This document shows positions 1 through 9,700 of a DNA stretch of 64,000 nt, piece after piece; position 1 is the first letter of the stretch, and each line of letters opens with the position of its first letter. The DNA comes from Leisingera sp. SS27 (GTDB lineage: Bacteria; Pseudomonadota; Alphaproteobacteria; Rhodobacterales; Rhodobacteraceae), in the NCBI RefSeq assembly GCF_028368855.1, contig NZ_JAQNCY010000004.1, forward strand, positions 124,001 through 188,000. Reading direction: 5' to 3'. The translations under genes were made by a program, and so were the position numbers. The notes below the pieces were generated by a model, which made no database searches, had not been told where the DNA came from, and was given only the letters and a program-made list of their open reading frames with translations.

Positions 1-114
1 GAACAGCGCGAGGAACACCATCGCGATGCAGAAACGGGTCACGAAGGTCATGAAGCTCGAGAACATCTTCTCCTGAACGGTGATGTCCATGGTGCCGTGC
101 TGGTGATCAGCCAT
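1..114 (-). CDS. aa3-type cytochrome c oxidase subunit IV (3' end outside window)
   Basis: The reverse strand starts MADHQHGTMDITVQEKMF and runs off the left edge after 38 codons, entering a hydrophobic stretch (FCIAMVFLALF). The motif HGTMDITVQEK followed by one membrane helix is the hallmark of the short (about 45-50 residue) bacterial aa3 oxidase subunit IV (PF07835), a single-pass accessory subunit of the terminal oxidase in the inner membrane of Rhodobacter relatives. Only a few C-terminal residues are missing. No other oxidase gene is visible here. Confidence 0.85.
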   Translation of the reverse strand, partial: MADHQHGTMDITVQEKMFSSFMTFVTRFCIAMVFLALF

Positions 115-227
115 GTGAGTTATCCCTCAAAATTCACGTGCGTTTTCCCGGTGATTACCGGATTTGCCGTCCCCTGTCACCACGTCATTCGGGCGCATCC
201 CCGGGAAATGCCGTCCGAAAACCACAT

Positions 228-252
228 AAAACCGCTGCGGATCCTGCGGTTT
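228..252 (-). terminator. possible terminator of the DUF6173-like gene
   Basis: Inverted repeat AAACCGC (229-235) / GCGGTTT (246-252), read on the minus strand as a hairpin followed by TTTTATG. It lies 26 bp past the stop of the gene at 278-730 and before the cytochrome oxidase gene. The T-run is short. Confidence 0.45.
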
Positions 253-277
253 CGGCCCGGGCGGCGAATCGTGCGGC

Positions 278-730
278 TCACTCCTGCTGCAAATCCGAGG
301 CGAGACGGAAACCGATACGGTTGGCGGGCTCTTCCTCGCGTGCCTTGGGCACTGCGCGCAGCATCACATTGAGCTGGCTCACGTGCTGCACCAGCTGGGT
401 CCGGGAGCCATCCGGCTCGCTGCCGTAATAGGTGATGATGTCCGGGTCGAAATAGCCCATGCCCTCAATCCGGAGCACGCCGGTATTGCCGCCGGTGAAG
501 CCCATTGCGACCTCGTGTTCAGCGTCCAGCTGCTGTTCGAAGTTCTGGATATAAAGGATCAGCCGTTCATAGGCCCAGCGGGCCGGGCTTTTGGCCGCAT
601 CCGGTTTCTGCAGCTTCTCCGGCACTTTGGTGAGGCCTGCACAGGCATCCGGGTCGGAGTGGACTTCATGCACGCAGGGCAGCACCGCCGCCTCTGCCGC
701 CTCGGCGCTGGTGGAAATCTCGTCGCTCAT
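278..730 (-). CDS. conserved hypothetical protein, DUF6173-like
   Basis: A 150-residue soluble protein without signal peptide or membrane helix. The conserved-looking core runs from about residue 48 (KSPARWAYERLILYIQNFEQQLD) through MGFTGGNTGVLRIEGMGYFDPDIITYYG to VQHVSQLNVMLRAVPK. From memory this resembles the DUF6173 family of Alphaproteobacteria, whose function is unknown. It is preceded by GGGGAGGCACC, a strong ribosome-binding site, and follows the MBL hydrolase gene on the same strand with a 27-bp gap, so the two are probably cotranscribed. I do not assign a function. Confidence 0.75.
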   Translation of the reverse strand: MSDEISTSAEAAEAAVLPCVHEVHSDPDACAGLTKVPEKLQKPDAAKSPARWAYERLILYIQNFEQQLDAEHEVAMGFTGGNTGVLRIEGMGYFDPDIITYYGSEPDGSRTQLVQHVSQLNVMLRAVPKAREEEPANRIGFRLASDLQQE

Positions 731-757
731 GGTGCCTCCCCTTTTGCGGGGTGCGGA

Positions 758-1804
758 TCACCCCTTGCTTTGATAGAGCCAGGCGCCGTCTTCGCCTTTC
801 CAGCGCGCCACCTGGCCGGTGTGGTACAGGTGATTTACATGGGCCACCGCCTCGACCAGTGCAAGCCCGTACTCACCTTCACCGATTGTGCGCTTGAACA
901 GCGGCGCAAAGCAATCAGCAGCTGTGCGCGGCACGGAAAGGTGATCCATCAGCCGCTCCAGCGCGCCGTGGTGGTTGCCAATGAGCTGCTGCATCCGAAG
1001 CGGCAAGCGTGAGAACGGCAGCTTGTGGCCGCCAAGCGCCAGGTGATCCGGACGCGCCAGTTTCGCCAGCCGTTCGCAGGCTTCCAGCCATTCGCCCAGC
1101 GGATCGGCCATCGGTTCGGTCGCATAAACACCGATGTTGGGGCTGATGGTCGACAGGATCTGATCGCCGGTAATCACCAGGTTGTCATCCCGGCTCCAGA
1201 AGGTCGCGTGCTCCGGGGCGTGGCCGTTGCCGGTGTGCACATCCCAGTCGCGCCCGCCCATGCGGATTACATCGCCCTGTTTGATGCGGGTGAAGCCCAG
1301 GGGCATCGGATGCACGGTGTCGGCAAAGTTGAAAGGCCGGTCATTGACGCGCTTCTCATAGATCTCAGGCGCCATGCCGGCACTGCGGTAATAGGCCAGC
1401 GTCTCTTCCGGCCACGTCTCCTGCACGTCCAGCGTCAGCATCCGGGCAAACAGCCAGGCGGTGCGGGTGGTGACCAGTTCGGCGCCGTGGACGCTCTGGA
1501 ACCAGCCCGCCAAACCGATGTGATCAGGGTGGTGATGGGTGACGACCACGCGGGTCACCGGCTTGCCCTTCAAGGGGCCTGCCATCAGTCTTTCCCAGAT
1601 GCCGCGGCTTTTGCGGGAGTTGAAACCGGTGTCGATCACCGTCCAGCCGTCGCCCTCATCCAGCGCGTAGATGTTGACGTGATCCAGCTTCATCGGCAGC
1701 GGCTGGCGCATCCAAAGGACGCCCTCGGCCACTTCGATCGCCTCCCCCTGTGCGGGCGGTTCTTCCCAGGGGGTGCGGGGGGAGACGTCGGGAATATCAG
1801 TCAC
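758..1804 (-). CDS. MBL-fold metallo-hydrolase
   Basis: 348 residues with the metallo-beta-lactamase signature THHHPDH (His90, His92, Asp94, His95), then His195 in GNGHAPEH, Asp214 in ITGDQ and His260 in GGHK, which completes a two-metal site. The domain fills the N-terminal 260 residues; the C-terminal part (ALVEAVAHVNHLYHTGQ) resembles the winged-helix tail of LACTB2/glyoxalase-II-like proteins. Substrate unknown; thioester or phosphodiester hydrolysis is usual for the family. The start follows the acyl-CoA dehydrogenase stop by 5 bp on the same strand, so an operon with it is likely and a thioesterase role would fit. Confidence 0.9.
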   Translation of the reverse strand: MTDIPDVSPRTPWEEPPAQGEAIEVAEGVLWMRQPLPMKLDHVNIYALDEGDGWTVIDTGFNSRKSRGIWERLMAGPLKGKPVTRVVVTHHHPDHIGLAGWFQSVHGAELVTTRTAWLFARMLTLDVQETWPEETLAYYRSAGMAPEIYEKRVNDRPFNFADTVHPMPLGFTRIKQGDVIRMGGRDWDVHTGNGHAPEHATFWSRDDNLVITGDQILSTISPNIGVYATEPMADPLGEWLEACERLAKLARPDHLALGGHKLPFSRLPLRMQQLIGNHHGALERLMDHLSVPRTAADCFAPLFKRTIGEGEYGLALVEAVAHVNHLYHTGQVARWKGEDGAWLYQSKG

Positions 1805-1809
1805 GGCTG

Positions 1810-3513
1810 TCAGCCCGCCAGCTCATCAAGGCTGAGGGCGAAGGTGCCTTCTGCCCCCGCCTGTGCATGGGCCAAAAGCGCGCTGTGCTCCGGCAGCATG
1901 CGGGTGATGTAGAAGCGGGCCAGCTTCTCGCGCGGGCCGCCCTGATCCGCCATCGCGGCTGCCAGGTGATAATGGCCGCCCAGCACCCGGGCAAATGCGC
2001 GCAGGTACGGAACCGAGCCTGCAAAACGGTCCTGCATGTCCTGCTGCGACACCAGCCATTCGGTGGCTTCGCGCAGGGATTCACATGCCTGCCAGACGGC
2101 TTCGGCCATGTTGGGATGGGTGGCGCGGGCGCGTTCAGCCTGTTCCTCGATCTCGTCAATCAGGGCAAAACCCATTTCGCCGCCGTCCATCATCTTGCGC
2201 GCCACCAGATCCATTGACTGGATGCCATTGGTGCCTTCGTAGATCGCTGTCACCCGCACGTCGCGGTAATACTGCGCGGCTCCGCTTTCTTCGATGAAAC
2301 CCATGCCGCCGTAGACCTGCACCCCGGTTTCCGAAACGCGCATGCCGGTGTCAGTGCCAAAGGCCTTGGCAATCGGGGTCAGGAAGGCCGCGCGGGCGGC
2401 CCAATCGCTGCCACCAGTGGCGGTATGCATGTCGATAGCGCGGGCGCAGGCCATCAGGATTGCGCGGGAGGCAAAAAGATCCGCCTTCATTTCCATCAGC
2501 ATCCGGCGCACATCGGCGTGGTCGGCGATGAAGCCGCTGGCGGTCTTGCCCTGCTTGCGCTCCAGCGCATAGGCCAGCGCGTGCTGATAAGCGCCCTCGC
2601 CCGCACCAACGCCCTGGCCGCCGACACCGAGACGGGCGTTGTTCATCATGGTGAACATCGCTGCCATGCCGCCGTGCTCCGGCCCGACCAGCCAGCCGGT
2701 GGCGCCGTCGAACTGCATCACGCAGGTGGGGGAGCCGTGCAGGCCCATCTTGTGTTCAAGGCTCACGACCTTCAGATCATTCGCCTTGCCAGGATTGCCG
2801 TCCGCATCCGGCAGGAATTTCGGCACCAGGAACAGCGAGATCCCCTTGGTTCCTGGCACGCCATCAGGCAGCCGCGCCAGCACCAGGTGGCAGATGTTGC
2901 CGCAGAAATCATTGTCGCCCCATGAGATGAAGATCTTCTGGCCAGTCACCGCAAAGGTGCCGTCGCCGTTGGGTTCCGCCTTTGACGTCAGCGCGCCGAC
3001 ATCGGACCCGGCCTGCGGCTCGGTCAGGTTCATGGTGCCGGACCATTCACCGGAGATCAGCTTGGGCAGATACAGCTCCTTGATCGCATCTGACGCATGG
3101 TGTTCGAGCGCTTCGATCTGGCCCTGGCTCAGAAGCGGTGCCAGCTGCAGCGACAGACAGGCGCCGGCCATCATTTCATAGACCGCGACAGCGACAGTCT
3201 GCGGCAGCCCCATGCCGCCGAATTCCTCCGCCGCGCTGATGCCGACCCAGCCGCCATCGCAAATGGCCTGATAGCCATCGGCAAACCCGGGCGAAGTCCG
3301 CAGCACGCCGTTTTCCAGACGTGCAGGATGCAGGTCGCCATTGCGCTGCAGCGGGGCCATCACCTCGTCGCACAGCTTGCCTGCTTCTGTCAGGATCGCG
3401 CTTACAGTGTCGGATGTTGCTTCAGCAAAGCGGTCTGTAGCCGGGATGCTGTGATAGCCCACAACGTGGTTCAGCAGAAATTCATACTCGGAAACGGGGG
3501 CGCGGAAAGTCAT
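1810..3513 (-). CDS. acyl-CoA dehydrogenase, DmdC-type
   Basis: 567 residues. The N-terminal extension (MTFRAPVSEYEFLLNHVV) and the length fit the DmdC/large acyl-CoA dehydrogenase family rather than the 380-residue classical enzymes. Visible family features are the FAD-contact segment MNLTEPQAGSDVGAL, the middle domain ITGQKIFISWGDND-like stretch, MMNNARLGVGGQG, and the C-terminal VYGGMGFIEESGAAQYYRD. The reaction is alpha,beta-oxidation of an acyl-CoA with FAD. DmdC itself oxidises methylmercaptopropionyl-CoA in DMSP demethylation, but Roseobacters carry several paralogues, so the substrate is unassigned. The start at 3513 is chosen over an upstream in-frame ATG because AGAGGA precedes it and MTFRAP is the family N-terminus. 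Confidence 0.85.
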   Translation of the reverse strand: MTFRAPVSEYEFLLNHVVGYHSIPATDRFAEATSDTVSAILTEAGKLCDEVMAPLQRNGDLHPARLENGVLRTSPGFADGYQAICDGGWVGISAAEEFGGMGLPQTVAVAVYEMMAGACLSLQLAPLLSQGQIEALEHHASDAIKELYLPKLISGEWSGTMNLTEPQAGSDVGALTSKAEPNGDGTFAVTGQKIFISWGDNDFCGNICHLVLARLPDGVPGTKGISLFLVPKFLPDADGNPGKANDLKVVSLEHKMGLHGSPTCVMQFDGATGWLVGPEHGGMAAMFTMMNNARLGVGGQGVGAGEGAYQHALAYALERKQGKTASGFIADHADVRRMLMEMKADLFASRAILMACARAIDMHTATGGSDWAARAAFLTPIAKAFGTDTGMRVSETGVQVYGGMGFIEESGAAQYYRDVRVTAIYEGTNGIQSMDLVARKMMDGGEMGFALIDEIEEQAERARATHPNMAEAVWQACESLREATEWLVSQQDMQDRFAGSVPYLRAFARVLGGHYHLAAAMADQGGPREKLARFYITRMLPEHSALLAHAQAGAEGTFALSLDELAG

Positions 3514-3654
3514 GGACGTCCTCTGGCGGGGGTTTCTGGGGCCTGCGGAGCGGGCAGTCTTGGCTTCCCGGCGCGGGCCCATTATGGTCTGTGGCTTGTC
3601 CGATTACCTAACCGGGCGCTTATTTCAATCAACCAAAACGCCGCGTCACCCGGA

Positions 3655-4605
3655 ATGCCCCAGCAGAGCACTGAAATCCTTGCCGCAACGGCAAGCGGCA
3701 TCGCCCGCGCCGCCCGGCTTTTGCAGGCCGGGCAACTGGTCTCCTTCCCGACCGAAACAGTTTATGGCCTTGGCGCTGATGCCCGGCAGGGCAAGGCGGT
3801 TGCGGCCATTTACGAGGCCAAGGGGCGGCCGTCATTCAATCCGCTGATTGCCCATGTCCATTCGGCAGAGGCCGCGCGGCGGTATGTGCAATGGAATGAC
3901 GTTGCGGAACAGCTGGCCGCGGCCTTCTGGCCAGGGCCGATGACTTTGGTGCTGCCGCTGCGTGCGGGGCACGGGATCTCGCCGCTGGTTACGGCAGGGC
4001 TGGAGACGCTTGGCGTGCGGGTGCCCGCGCATCCGGCGGCGCAGGTGCTGCTGCGGGAGCTGGACGGTCCGGTGGCCGCACCTTCCGCCAACCCCTCCGG
4101 CAAGATCAGCCCGACGACGGCCGCGCATGTGAAAGCCGGGCTGGACGGCCGGATTGCCGCGATCCTGGATGACGGCGCCTGCGGTGTGGGGCTGGAATCC
4201 ACCATCATCGGCCTGGCCGGACCGGACCCGCTGCTGCTGCGCCCCGGCGGGCTGGCGGCGGAAGAAATCGAAGCCGTGCTGGGCCGCAAATTGGCAGAAC
4301 GCGATGTGCACGACCCGCTGACCGCGCCCGGTCAGCTGCTGTCGCACTACGCCCCCGGCGCGCCGGTGCGGCTCAACGCGGAGGCACCGCGCGACGGCGA
4401 GCTATATCTTGGCTTTGGACCCGGACCTTGTGATCTGAATCTGTCCGAAAGCGGTGACCTGGCAGAGGCCGCGGCCAATCTCTTTGGGCAGCTCCACCAA
4501 CTGGATGCACTTGGCAAGCCGATTGCCGTTGCGCCGATTCCGATGCGCGGGCTGGGCGAGGCCATCAACGACCGCCTGCGCCGCGCCGCCGCGCCGCGGG
4601 ACTGA
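3655..4605 (+). CDS. tsaC: L-threonylcarbamoyladenylate synthase (Sua5/TsaC)
   Basis: 316 residues. The YrdC domain shows FPTETVYGLGADA near residue 27, KGRPSFNPLIAH, and the nucleotide-site segment PSANPSGKISPTTAAHV; a C-terminal Sua5 domain starts after SHYAPGAP. This is the long Sua5 form. It makes threonylcarbamoyl-AMP from threonine, bicarbonate and ATP for the t6A37 modification of ANN-decoding tRNAs in the cytoplasm. The reading frame is open far upstream; ATG 3655 is chosen because similarity begins there. It is divergent from the acyl-CoA dehydrogenase and convergent with yqgE. Confidence 0.92.
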   Translation: MPQQSTEILAATASGIARAARLLQAGQLVSFPTETVYGLGADARQGKAVAAIYEAKGRPSFNPLIAHVHSAEAARRYVQWNDVAEQLAAAFWPGPMTLVLPLRAGHGISPLVTAGLETLGVRVPAHPAAQVLLRELDGPVAAPSANPSGKISPTTAAHVKAGLDGRIAAILDDGACGVGLESTIIGLAGPDPLLLRPGGLAAEEIEAVLGRKLAERDVHDPLTAPGQLLSHYAPGAPVRLNAEAPRDGELYLGFGPGPCDLNLSESGDLAEAAANLFGQLHQLDALGKPIAVAPIPMRGLGEAINDRLRRAAAPRD

Positions 4606-4628
4606 ACGCGGCAAGCCGCAGCGCACCC

Positions 4629-4649
4629 GCGCCCATCAAAGATGGGCGC
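4629..4649. terminator. hairpin between convergent genes
   Basis: Perfect 9-bp stem GCGCCCATC / GATGGGCGC with an AAA loop, 24 bp after the Sua5 stop and between convergent genes. No T-run follows directly; GGGTTTTGGG and an AT-rich TTATCTTTGATAATC inverted repeat (4670-4684) come next. It may end transcription in either direction. Confidence 0.45.
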
Positions 4650-4731
4650 CCGGCCCAAGGGTTTTGGGATTATCTTTGATAATCAGAAAATGCGCGGGAG
4701 CCTTCCGCTTGCGCCGCCCGGATTTTAGCTT

Positions 4732-5289
4732 TCAGGCGTGGCCCGCACTGGACGAAAGCGTCAACGGATCAACCCCCAGGGTTTTTAGCGCCGCGCCCCA
4801 TTTGCTGTCATCGGCAAGGCTGAACACCAGCTCGGGGCTGGCCTCGGCCGTCAGCCAGCCGTTCATGGTGATTTCCGATTCCAGCTGACCCGGCCCCCAG
4901 CCGGCATAGCCCAGCAGCACCAGCAGCTGTTCCGGCCCCTGACCCTCGGCGATGTCCTCAAGAATATCCAGCGTGGCGGTCATCGAAAAGCCGCCCGGCA
5001 CCTTCAGGGAACTCACATCCGATTCGTAATCCGGTGTGTGCAGCACAAAACCGCGCTGGGTCTCCACCGGGCCTCCAAAGCGCACCGGCAGCGCCGCTGC
5101 CGCGTTGCTGTCACCGCCCAGGTCCAGCTGCTCCAGCAGATCGCCCAGCGCCACGCCGTCGGCGGGCTTGTTGACGATCAGCCCCATAGCGCCCTCCTCG
5201 CCGTGCGAACACAGGAAGATCACCGAATGCTCGAACCTCGGGTCGCCAATTCCAGGCATTGCAATCAAGAGCTTGCCAGTCAGATCCAT
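4732..5289 (-). CDS. YqgE/AlgH family protein
   Basis: 185 residues beginning MDLTGKLLIAMPGIGDPRFEHSVIFLCSH, the diagnostic N-terminus of the YqgE/AlgH family (DUF179), followed by GAMGLIVNKP, RFGGPVE, GFVLHT and LGYAGWGPGQLESEI. Cytoplasmic; molecular role unresolved, although alginate-regulation (AlgH) was the first link. An in-frame ATG lies 192 bp upstream, but similarity starts at 5289. It is divergent from the DsbD-domain gene. Confidence 0.92.
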   Translation of the reverse strand: MDLTGKLLIAMPGIGDPRFEHSVIFLCSHGEEGAMGLIVNKPADGVALGDLLEQLDLGGDSNAAAALPVRFGGPVETQRGFVLHTPDYESDVSSLKVPGGFSMTATLDILEDIAEGQGPEQLLVLLGYAGWGPGQLESEITMNGWLTAEASPELVFSLADDSKWGAALKTLGVDPLTLSSSAGHA

Positions 5290-5468
5290 GAATTTCCGTC
5301 TTTCTGCTGCCTCCCCCCACCATGACGTGCACCCGCTTGCCGCGCAAGGGGCGCATCGGCGCAACTCCGCGCAGGCTCCGGCAAATTTGCCGCAAACACA
5401 GAGGGATGCGGGCGGCATGACCGGATCGTGACTTGGCAAACGGGGCTGGCGGGCGCATGTATTCGGGT

Positions 5469-6290
5469 ATGAAACGGACAATGCTCAAAACCACTGCTGC
5501 CGCGGCAGCTTTGCTGGCTGCTGCAAGCGGGTCGTCTGCATTTGCCGGCGCTGCGGACAGCGATATCGTGCAGGTCGAGGTGCTGGATGGCGGGATGACG
5601 TCCCGCGGCACCCATATGGGGGCGCTTCGGATCACCCTGCAGCCGGGATGGAAGACCTATTGGCGCGCACCCGGAGATGCGGGCATCCCGCCCAGTTTTT
5701 CCTGGCGCGGGGCGCGCAATGTCGGCGGGCTGTCGATCACCTGGCCTTCGCCCGAGGTTTTCCTGACCTCCGGCTACCGAACCATTGGTTATCATGACCA
5801 GCTGGTGCTGCCGCTGGAGATCACGCCTGCGACCCCAGGCAAGCCGGTGCGCCTCAAAGGGCGGATGCAGCTGGGGGTGTGCAAGGATGTCTGCGTGCCG
5901 GCCGAGCTGAAGTTCGACCAGGAACTGGACGGCAGCGCAGGCCGCCACCCGGCAATTGCTGCAGCCATGGCGAACCGCCCCTGGTCAGCCAAGGAGGCCG
6001 GCGTGCGCAAGGCCACCTGCAGCCTGCGCCCGTCGCAATACGGCATGACGGTCACCGCCCGCATCTCGATGCCCTCTGCCGGCGGTGAGGAGGTTGCGGT
6101 GATCGAACCGGGCAACCCCAAGCTTTACGCAGGTGAAACCAAGACCCGCCGCGAGGGCGGGCAGCTGGTGGCGGAGACCGAGTTTCTCCCCGCGCACGGC
6201 AGTCCTTATGCCATTGACCGCTCGCAGCTGCGGATCACCGTGCTTGGGAAAAACCACGCTGTTGACATTCAGGGCTGCAGCGCGGGATGA
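5469..6290 (+). CDS. exported protein with DsbD-like N-terminal domain
   Basis: 273 residues. A signal peptide (MKRTMLKTTAAAAALLAAASGSSAFA) leads into a domain like the periplasmic alpha domain of DsbD: TLQPGWKTYWRAPGDAGIPPSF, WPSPEVF, GYHDQLVLPLEI, and LGVCKDVCVP with Cys138 and Cys142. There is no transmembrane beta domain or thioredoxin gamma domain, so this is the alpha module alone, as in other Rhodobacterales. A periplasmic thiol-exchange role is inferred. ATG 5469 is used; ATG 5457 is also possible. The stop overlaps the next start (ATGA). Confidence 0.82.
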   Translation: MKRTMLKTTAAAAALLAAASGSSAFAGAADSDIVQVEVLDGGMTSRGTHMGALRITLQPGWKTYWRAPGDAGIPPSFSWRGARNVGGLSITWPSPEVFLTSGYRTIGYHDQLVLPLEITPATPGKPVRLKGRMQLGVCKDVCVPAELKFDQELDGSAGRHPAIAAAMANRPWSAKEAGVRKATCSLRPSQYGMTVTARISMPSAGGEEVAVIEPGNPKLYAGETKTRREGGQLVAETEFLPAHGSPYAIDRSQLRITVLGKNHAVDIQGCSAG

Positions 6291-6748
6291 GCGCAGCCGG
6301 CAGCCCTGCCCGCCCGGTTCTGGGTACAATTGCCGTGGTCTGCCGCCATTTCGGCGGGCAGGACCATGTCATTCTGGTGCAGCGCGGCAAGGAACCGAAC
6401 GCAGGCTGGTGGGGCTTTCCCGGCGGCCATGTGGAGATGGGCGAGACCGCCCTGCAGGCCGCTGCACGCGAGCTGATGGAGGAGACCGGCGTGACCGCCC
6501 GGCCGCTGGAGTATCTCACCAATGTGGATGTGATCTCGCGCCATGCGTCCGGTGTGGCGCAGCGGCAGTATCTGCTGACCGTGGTGCTGTGCGAACACGT
6601 AAGCGGCGAACCGGTGCCTGATGATGACGCTGAACAGGCCGAATGGATCCCGATCACAGAAATCGAAACCCGCGGGCTGCAGCTTCTGGATCAGGTCGGC
6701 GATGTGGCGCTGCTGGCTCAGGCCCGCTGGCGGGCGTTGAGCCGGTAG
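6287..6748 (+). CDS. NUDIX hydrolase
   Basis: 153 residues with a complete Nudix box at residues 46-69 (GGHVEMGETALQAAARELMEETGV without gaps, matching GX5EX7REUXEEXGU). The substrate is a nucleoside diphosphate linked to another group; the short form with a preceding WWGFPGG resembles ADP-ribose/MutT-like members. It overlaps the DsbD-like gene by 4 bp and so is translationally coupled to it. Its last 31 bp overlap the 3' end of the RND transporter gene on the other strand. Confidence 0.92.
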   Translation: MSAAGSPARPVLGTIAVVCRHFGGQDHVILVQRGKEPNAGWWGFPGGHVEMGETALQAAARELMEETGVTARPLEYLTNVDVISRHASGVAQRQYLLTVVLCEHVSGEPVPDDDAEQAEWIPITEIETRGLQLLDQVGDVALLAQARWRALSR

Positions 6749-9700
6749 GCAATACCGCCCGCTGCATAGGCAAGAAGCGCCAGCGCGAAGGCGCCCAGAA
6801 GGAAAGCCAGCAATCCGGCCTTCACCGGCTCCATTGCTGCCAGTGCCGGGATCATCCGCAGCGCGGGGTGCAAGGCGCCGGATGCCATCGCCCAGCCCAG
6901 CGTCAGCACCAGCCAGCCCAGTTGCGCCAGCGCTGTGCCCAGCACCAGCCAGCGCAGGCGGCCTGCCCCCTGCCGCAGCGCACGGCGCAAGGAAGTGAGC
7001 GGCCGCGACAGATCGCGCTGCATCGCCACCAGCGCAGGCACCACCAGCAGCACCAGGAACATCCCGAATCCCAAGCCATAGACCAAGGTAATCACCGTAG
7101 GTTTCAGGAACTGTGCCTGCTGTGAGCGTTCAAACAGCAAGGGCGCCAGGCCCAGCACCGTGGTCATCGTGGTCAGCATCACCGGGCGCAGCCGGTCTGC
7201 TGCCGCGTCGATGATCGACGGGATCAGCCCGCGGTCCTGAGCATATTGGTCGATCGTCGTTACCAGCACGATTGAGTCGTTGATAATGATCCCGGTCATT
7301 CCCAACAGGCCCACCACGGTGAACATGGACAGCGGCACCTCCCACACGTAGTGGCCCCAGATGGTGCCGACGAGGCCGAAGGGGATAATCGCCATCACCA
7401 CCAGCGGCCGGGTCCAGCTGGCAAAGATCCAGGACAGCACCAGATAGATCCCGGTGAGGCAGAGGATCAGCCCGGTGCCCGCCTCCTGCAGGAAGGTCTG
7501 TTCCTGCTCTGCCAGTCCGGAAAGACGCCATTCAACCTGCCGCTCACTGGCGATCTTCGGCAGAATCTCGTCCTGCAGGGCCTGGGTCACTGCCTCCGCA
7601 CGCGCGGGATCGTCTTCGGAAATATCACCCGTCACGCTGATAACCCGAATACCGTTTTCGCGGAGCACGGTAGAGAACCCGGTACGCTGGGTCACGGAGA
7701 CAATATCGGCAAGCGGCACGTAGATGCCGCTGGGGGCCCGCATAAGGGTGCGCTCCAGGAAATCGGCGGTCAGTTCGTTCTCCGGCAGTTCCACGCGGAT
7801 GGTGGCGCTGCGCGGACCATCGGGATAGGTCGCGGCCTCGATCCCGTTGAGCCGTGCCCGAAGCGCCTGCCCCAGGCTGCCGATGGTAAAGTTCAGCGCC
7901 TGGCCCTGCGGGGTCAGATCGAGGATCACTTCCTCTTTGTCGTAGGCGAGATTGTCCTCAACCGCTGAAACTTCCGGAAAGCGCAGCAACGCGGTTTTCA
8001 GGTCTTCGGAGGCATCTTTCAGCACCTGCACGCTGGGGCCGGAAAACTGCACGTCCAGCGCGTCGCCGCCAGGCCCCGACCGCCAGCTGCGGAAGGAAAT
8101 CGTCTCGACCATCGGGTGACTCACCACCCGCTCCTGCAGTTCCGCCACAAAGGCAAAGCTGGAATAGGGACGCAGGTCGGCGTCGATCAGTTCGATTGAG
8201 ATGCCGCCAAGGAGGTCGGTGTCCTTTGCCTCCACCCCGCTGAGGCCGCGGCCTGCATTGCCGCCGGTTTCGGCCATCACGAAATCCAGCGGGTTGCGAC
8301 CGTAGCGTTCTGCGTATTCAGCGCCCAGCGCCTCTGTCGCACGCTGCATCTCCTGCATCATCATCATGGTGTCGGCGCGGCTGGCGCCCTCCACCATGGC
8401 GAAGTTGCCGGTGACCGAACCACGCTCCGGCGCGTTGAAGAAGCGCCACTGCACATCGCCGTTGATAAACAGCGCGGCCTGACTGGCCAGAATTGCCACA
8501 GCCCCCGCCAGAACAGCATAGCGGGCGGTCACGACGTAACCCATCAGAGGCCGGAACGCGTGGTCGCGCAGCCAGCGGAAGCCGCGGTTCACCATCCTGT
8601 TCGGCCAGTCGTACCAGTGGCGCGCCTGAGCATGGGTCAGCGCGTGGGCCAGATGGTTGGGCAGGATCAGGAAGCATTCCACCAGGGAGGCCGCCAGCAC
8701 CGCAATCACGGTAAAGGGAATGTCGCGGATCAGCTCGCCGAAGCGCCCGCCCACCAGCACCAGCCCAAAGAAGGCGATGATGGTTGTGAGGGTTGCGGCA
8801 AAGACCGGCATTGCCATACGGCGGGCGGCGTTCTCCGCTGCTTGCATGGGGCTTTCGCCCAGCCGCCGGACCCGGAAATCGGCATGTTCCCCGACCACGA
8901 TGGCATCATCCACCACGATTCCAAGGGTGATGATCAGACCAAACAGGCTGACCATGTTGATGGTGATCCCCGCGGCATACATCAGCGCAACGGCGGCAAA
9001 CATCGAGGCCGGGATCCCCATTGCCACCCAAAAGGCGATGCGGGTGTTCAGGAACAGGAACAAGAGGCACAGCACCAGGCCAAGCCCCATCAGGCCATTG
9101 TCGACCAGGATATCCAGGCGGTCAGTGATGGACTGGGCGCGGGTCCGGATCAGTTCCGCCGTCACTCCCTGCGGCAGGCTGGCCTGCATCTCATCCACGA
9201 CCTCCTGCACCTGTGCCTGCAGGCGGATGGCGTTGCCCTGATCGGAGCGGTCCACCCGGATCGACATCGCCGGGTTGTCATCCACGAAGTAGGAGCGGTT
9301 GCGGTCCACCCCCTCAACCCGGATCTGCGCCACATCGGCGATGGTCAGCACAGAACCGTCAGCGTTGGTGCGCAGCACGATGGCCGCCAGCTCGTCCGGC
9401 TTGCGCTTTTCGCTGCCGGTGCGCACGCGGGCGTTGGCGCCGCTCACATCGCCTGCAGGGTCTGCATCTACCTCTGCGCCAATCGCCTCCGCGATCTCGC
9501 GCATGGTGATGTTGTGGGTGATCAGCTTGGCAGTGGGCACCTCTACAATCGTTTCCGGCGCCGCCACGCCGCGGATTGTGGTGCGGGTGACACCGGCCTC
9601 AAAGAGGCGCACAACCAGCTCGTCGGCAAAAAGGCCCAGCTGCCCCGCCCCGACCGGCCCGGTGATCACCACATCTGTCACGCGGTCCCGCCAAGCGCCG

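Noticed and set aside
1810-3513. Assignment of the acyl-CoA dehydrogenase as the true DmdC of DMSP metabolism
   Set aside because: dmdB and dmdD are not adjacent and several paralogues exist in Roseobacters; only the family is supported.
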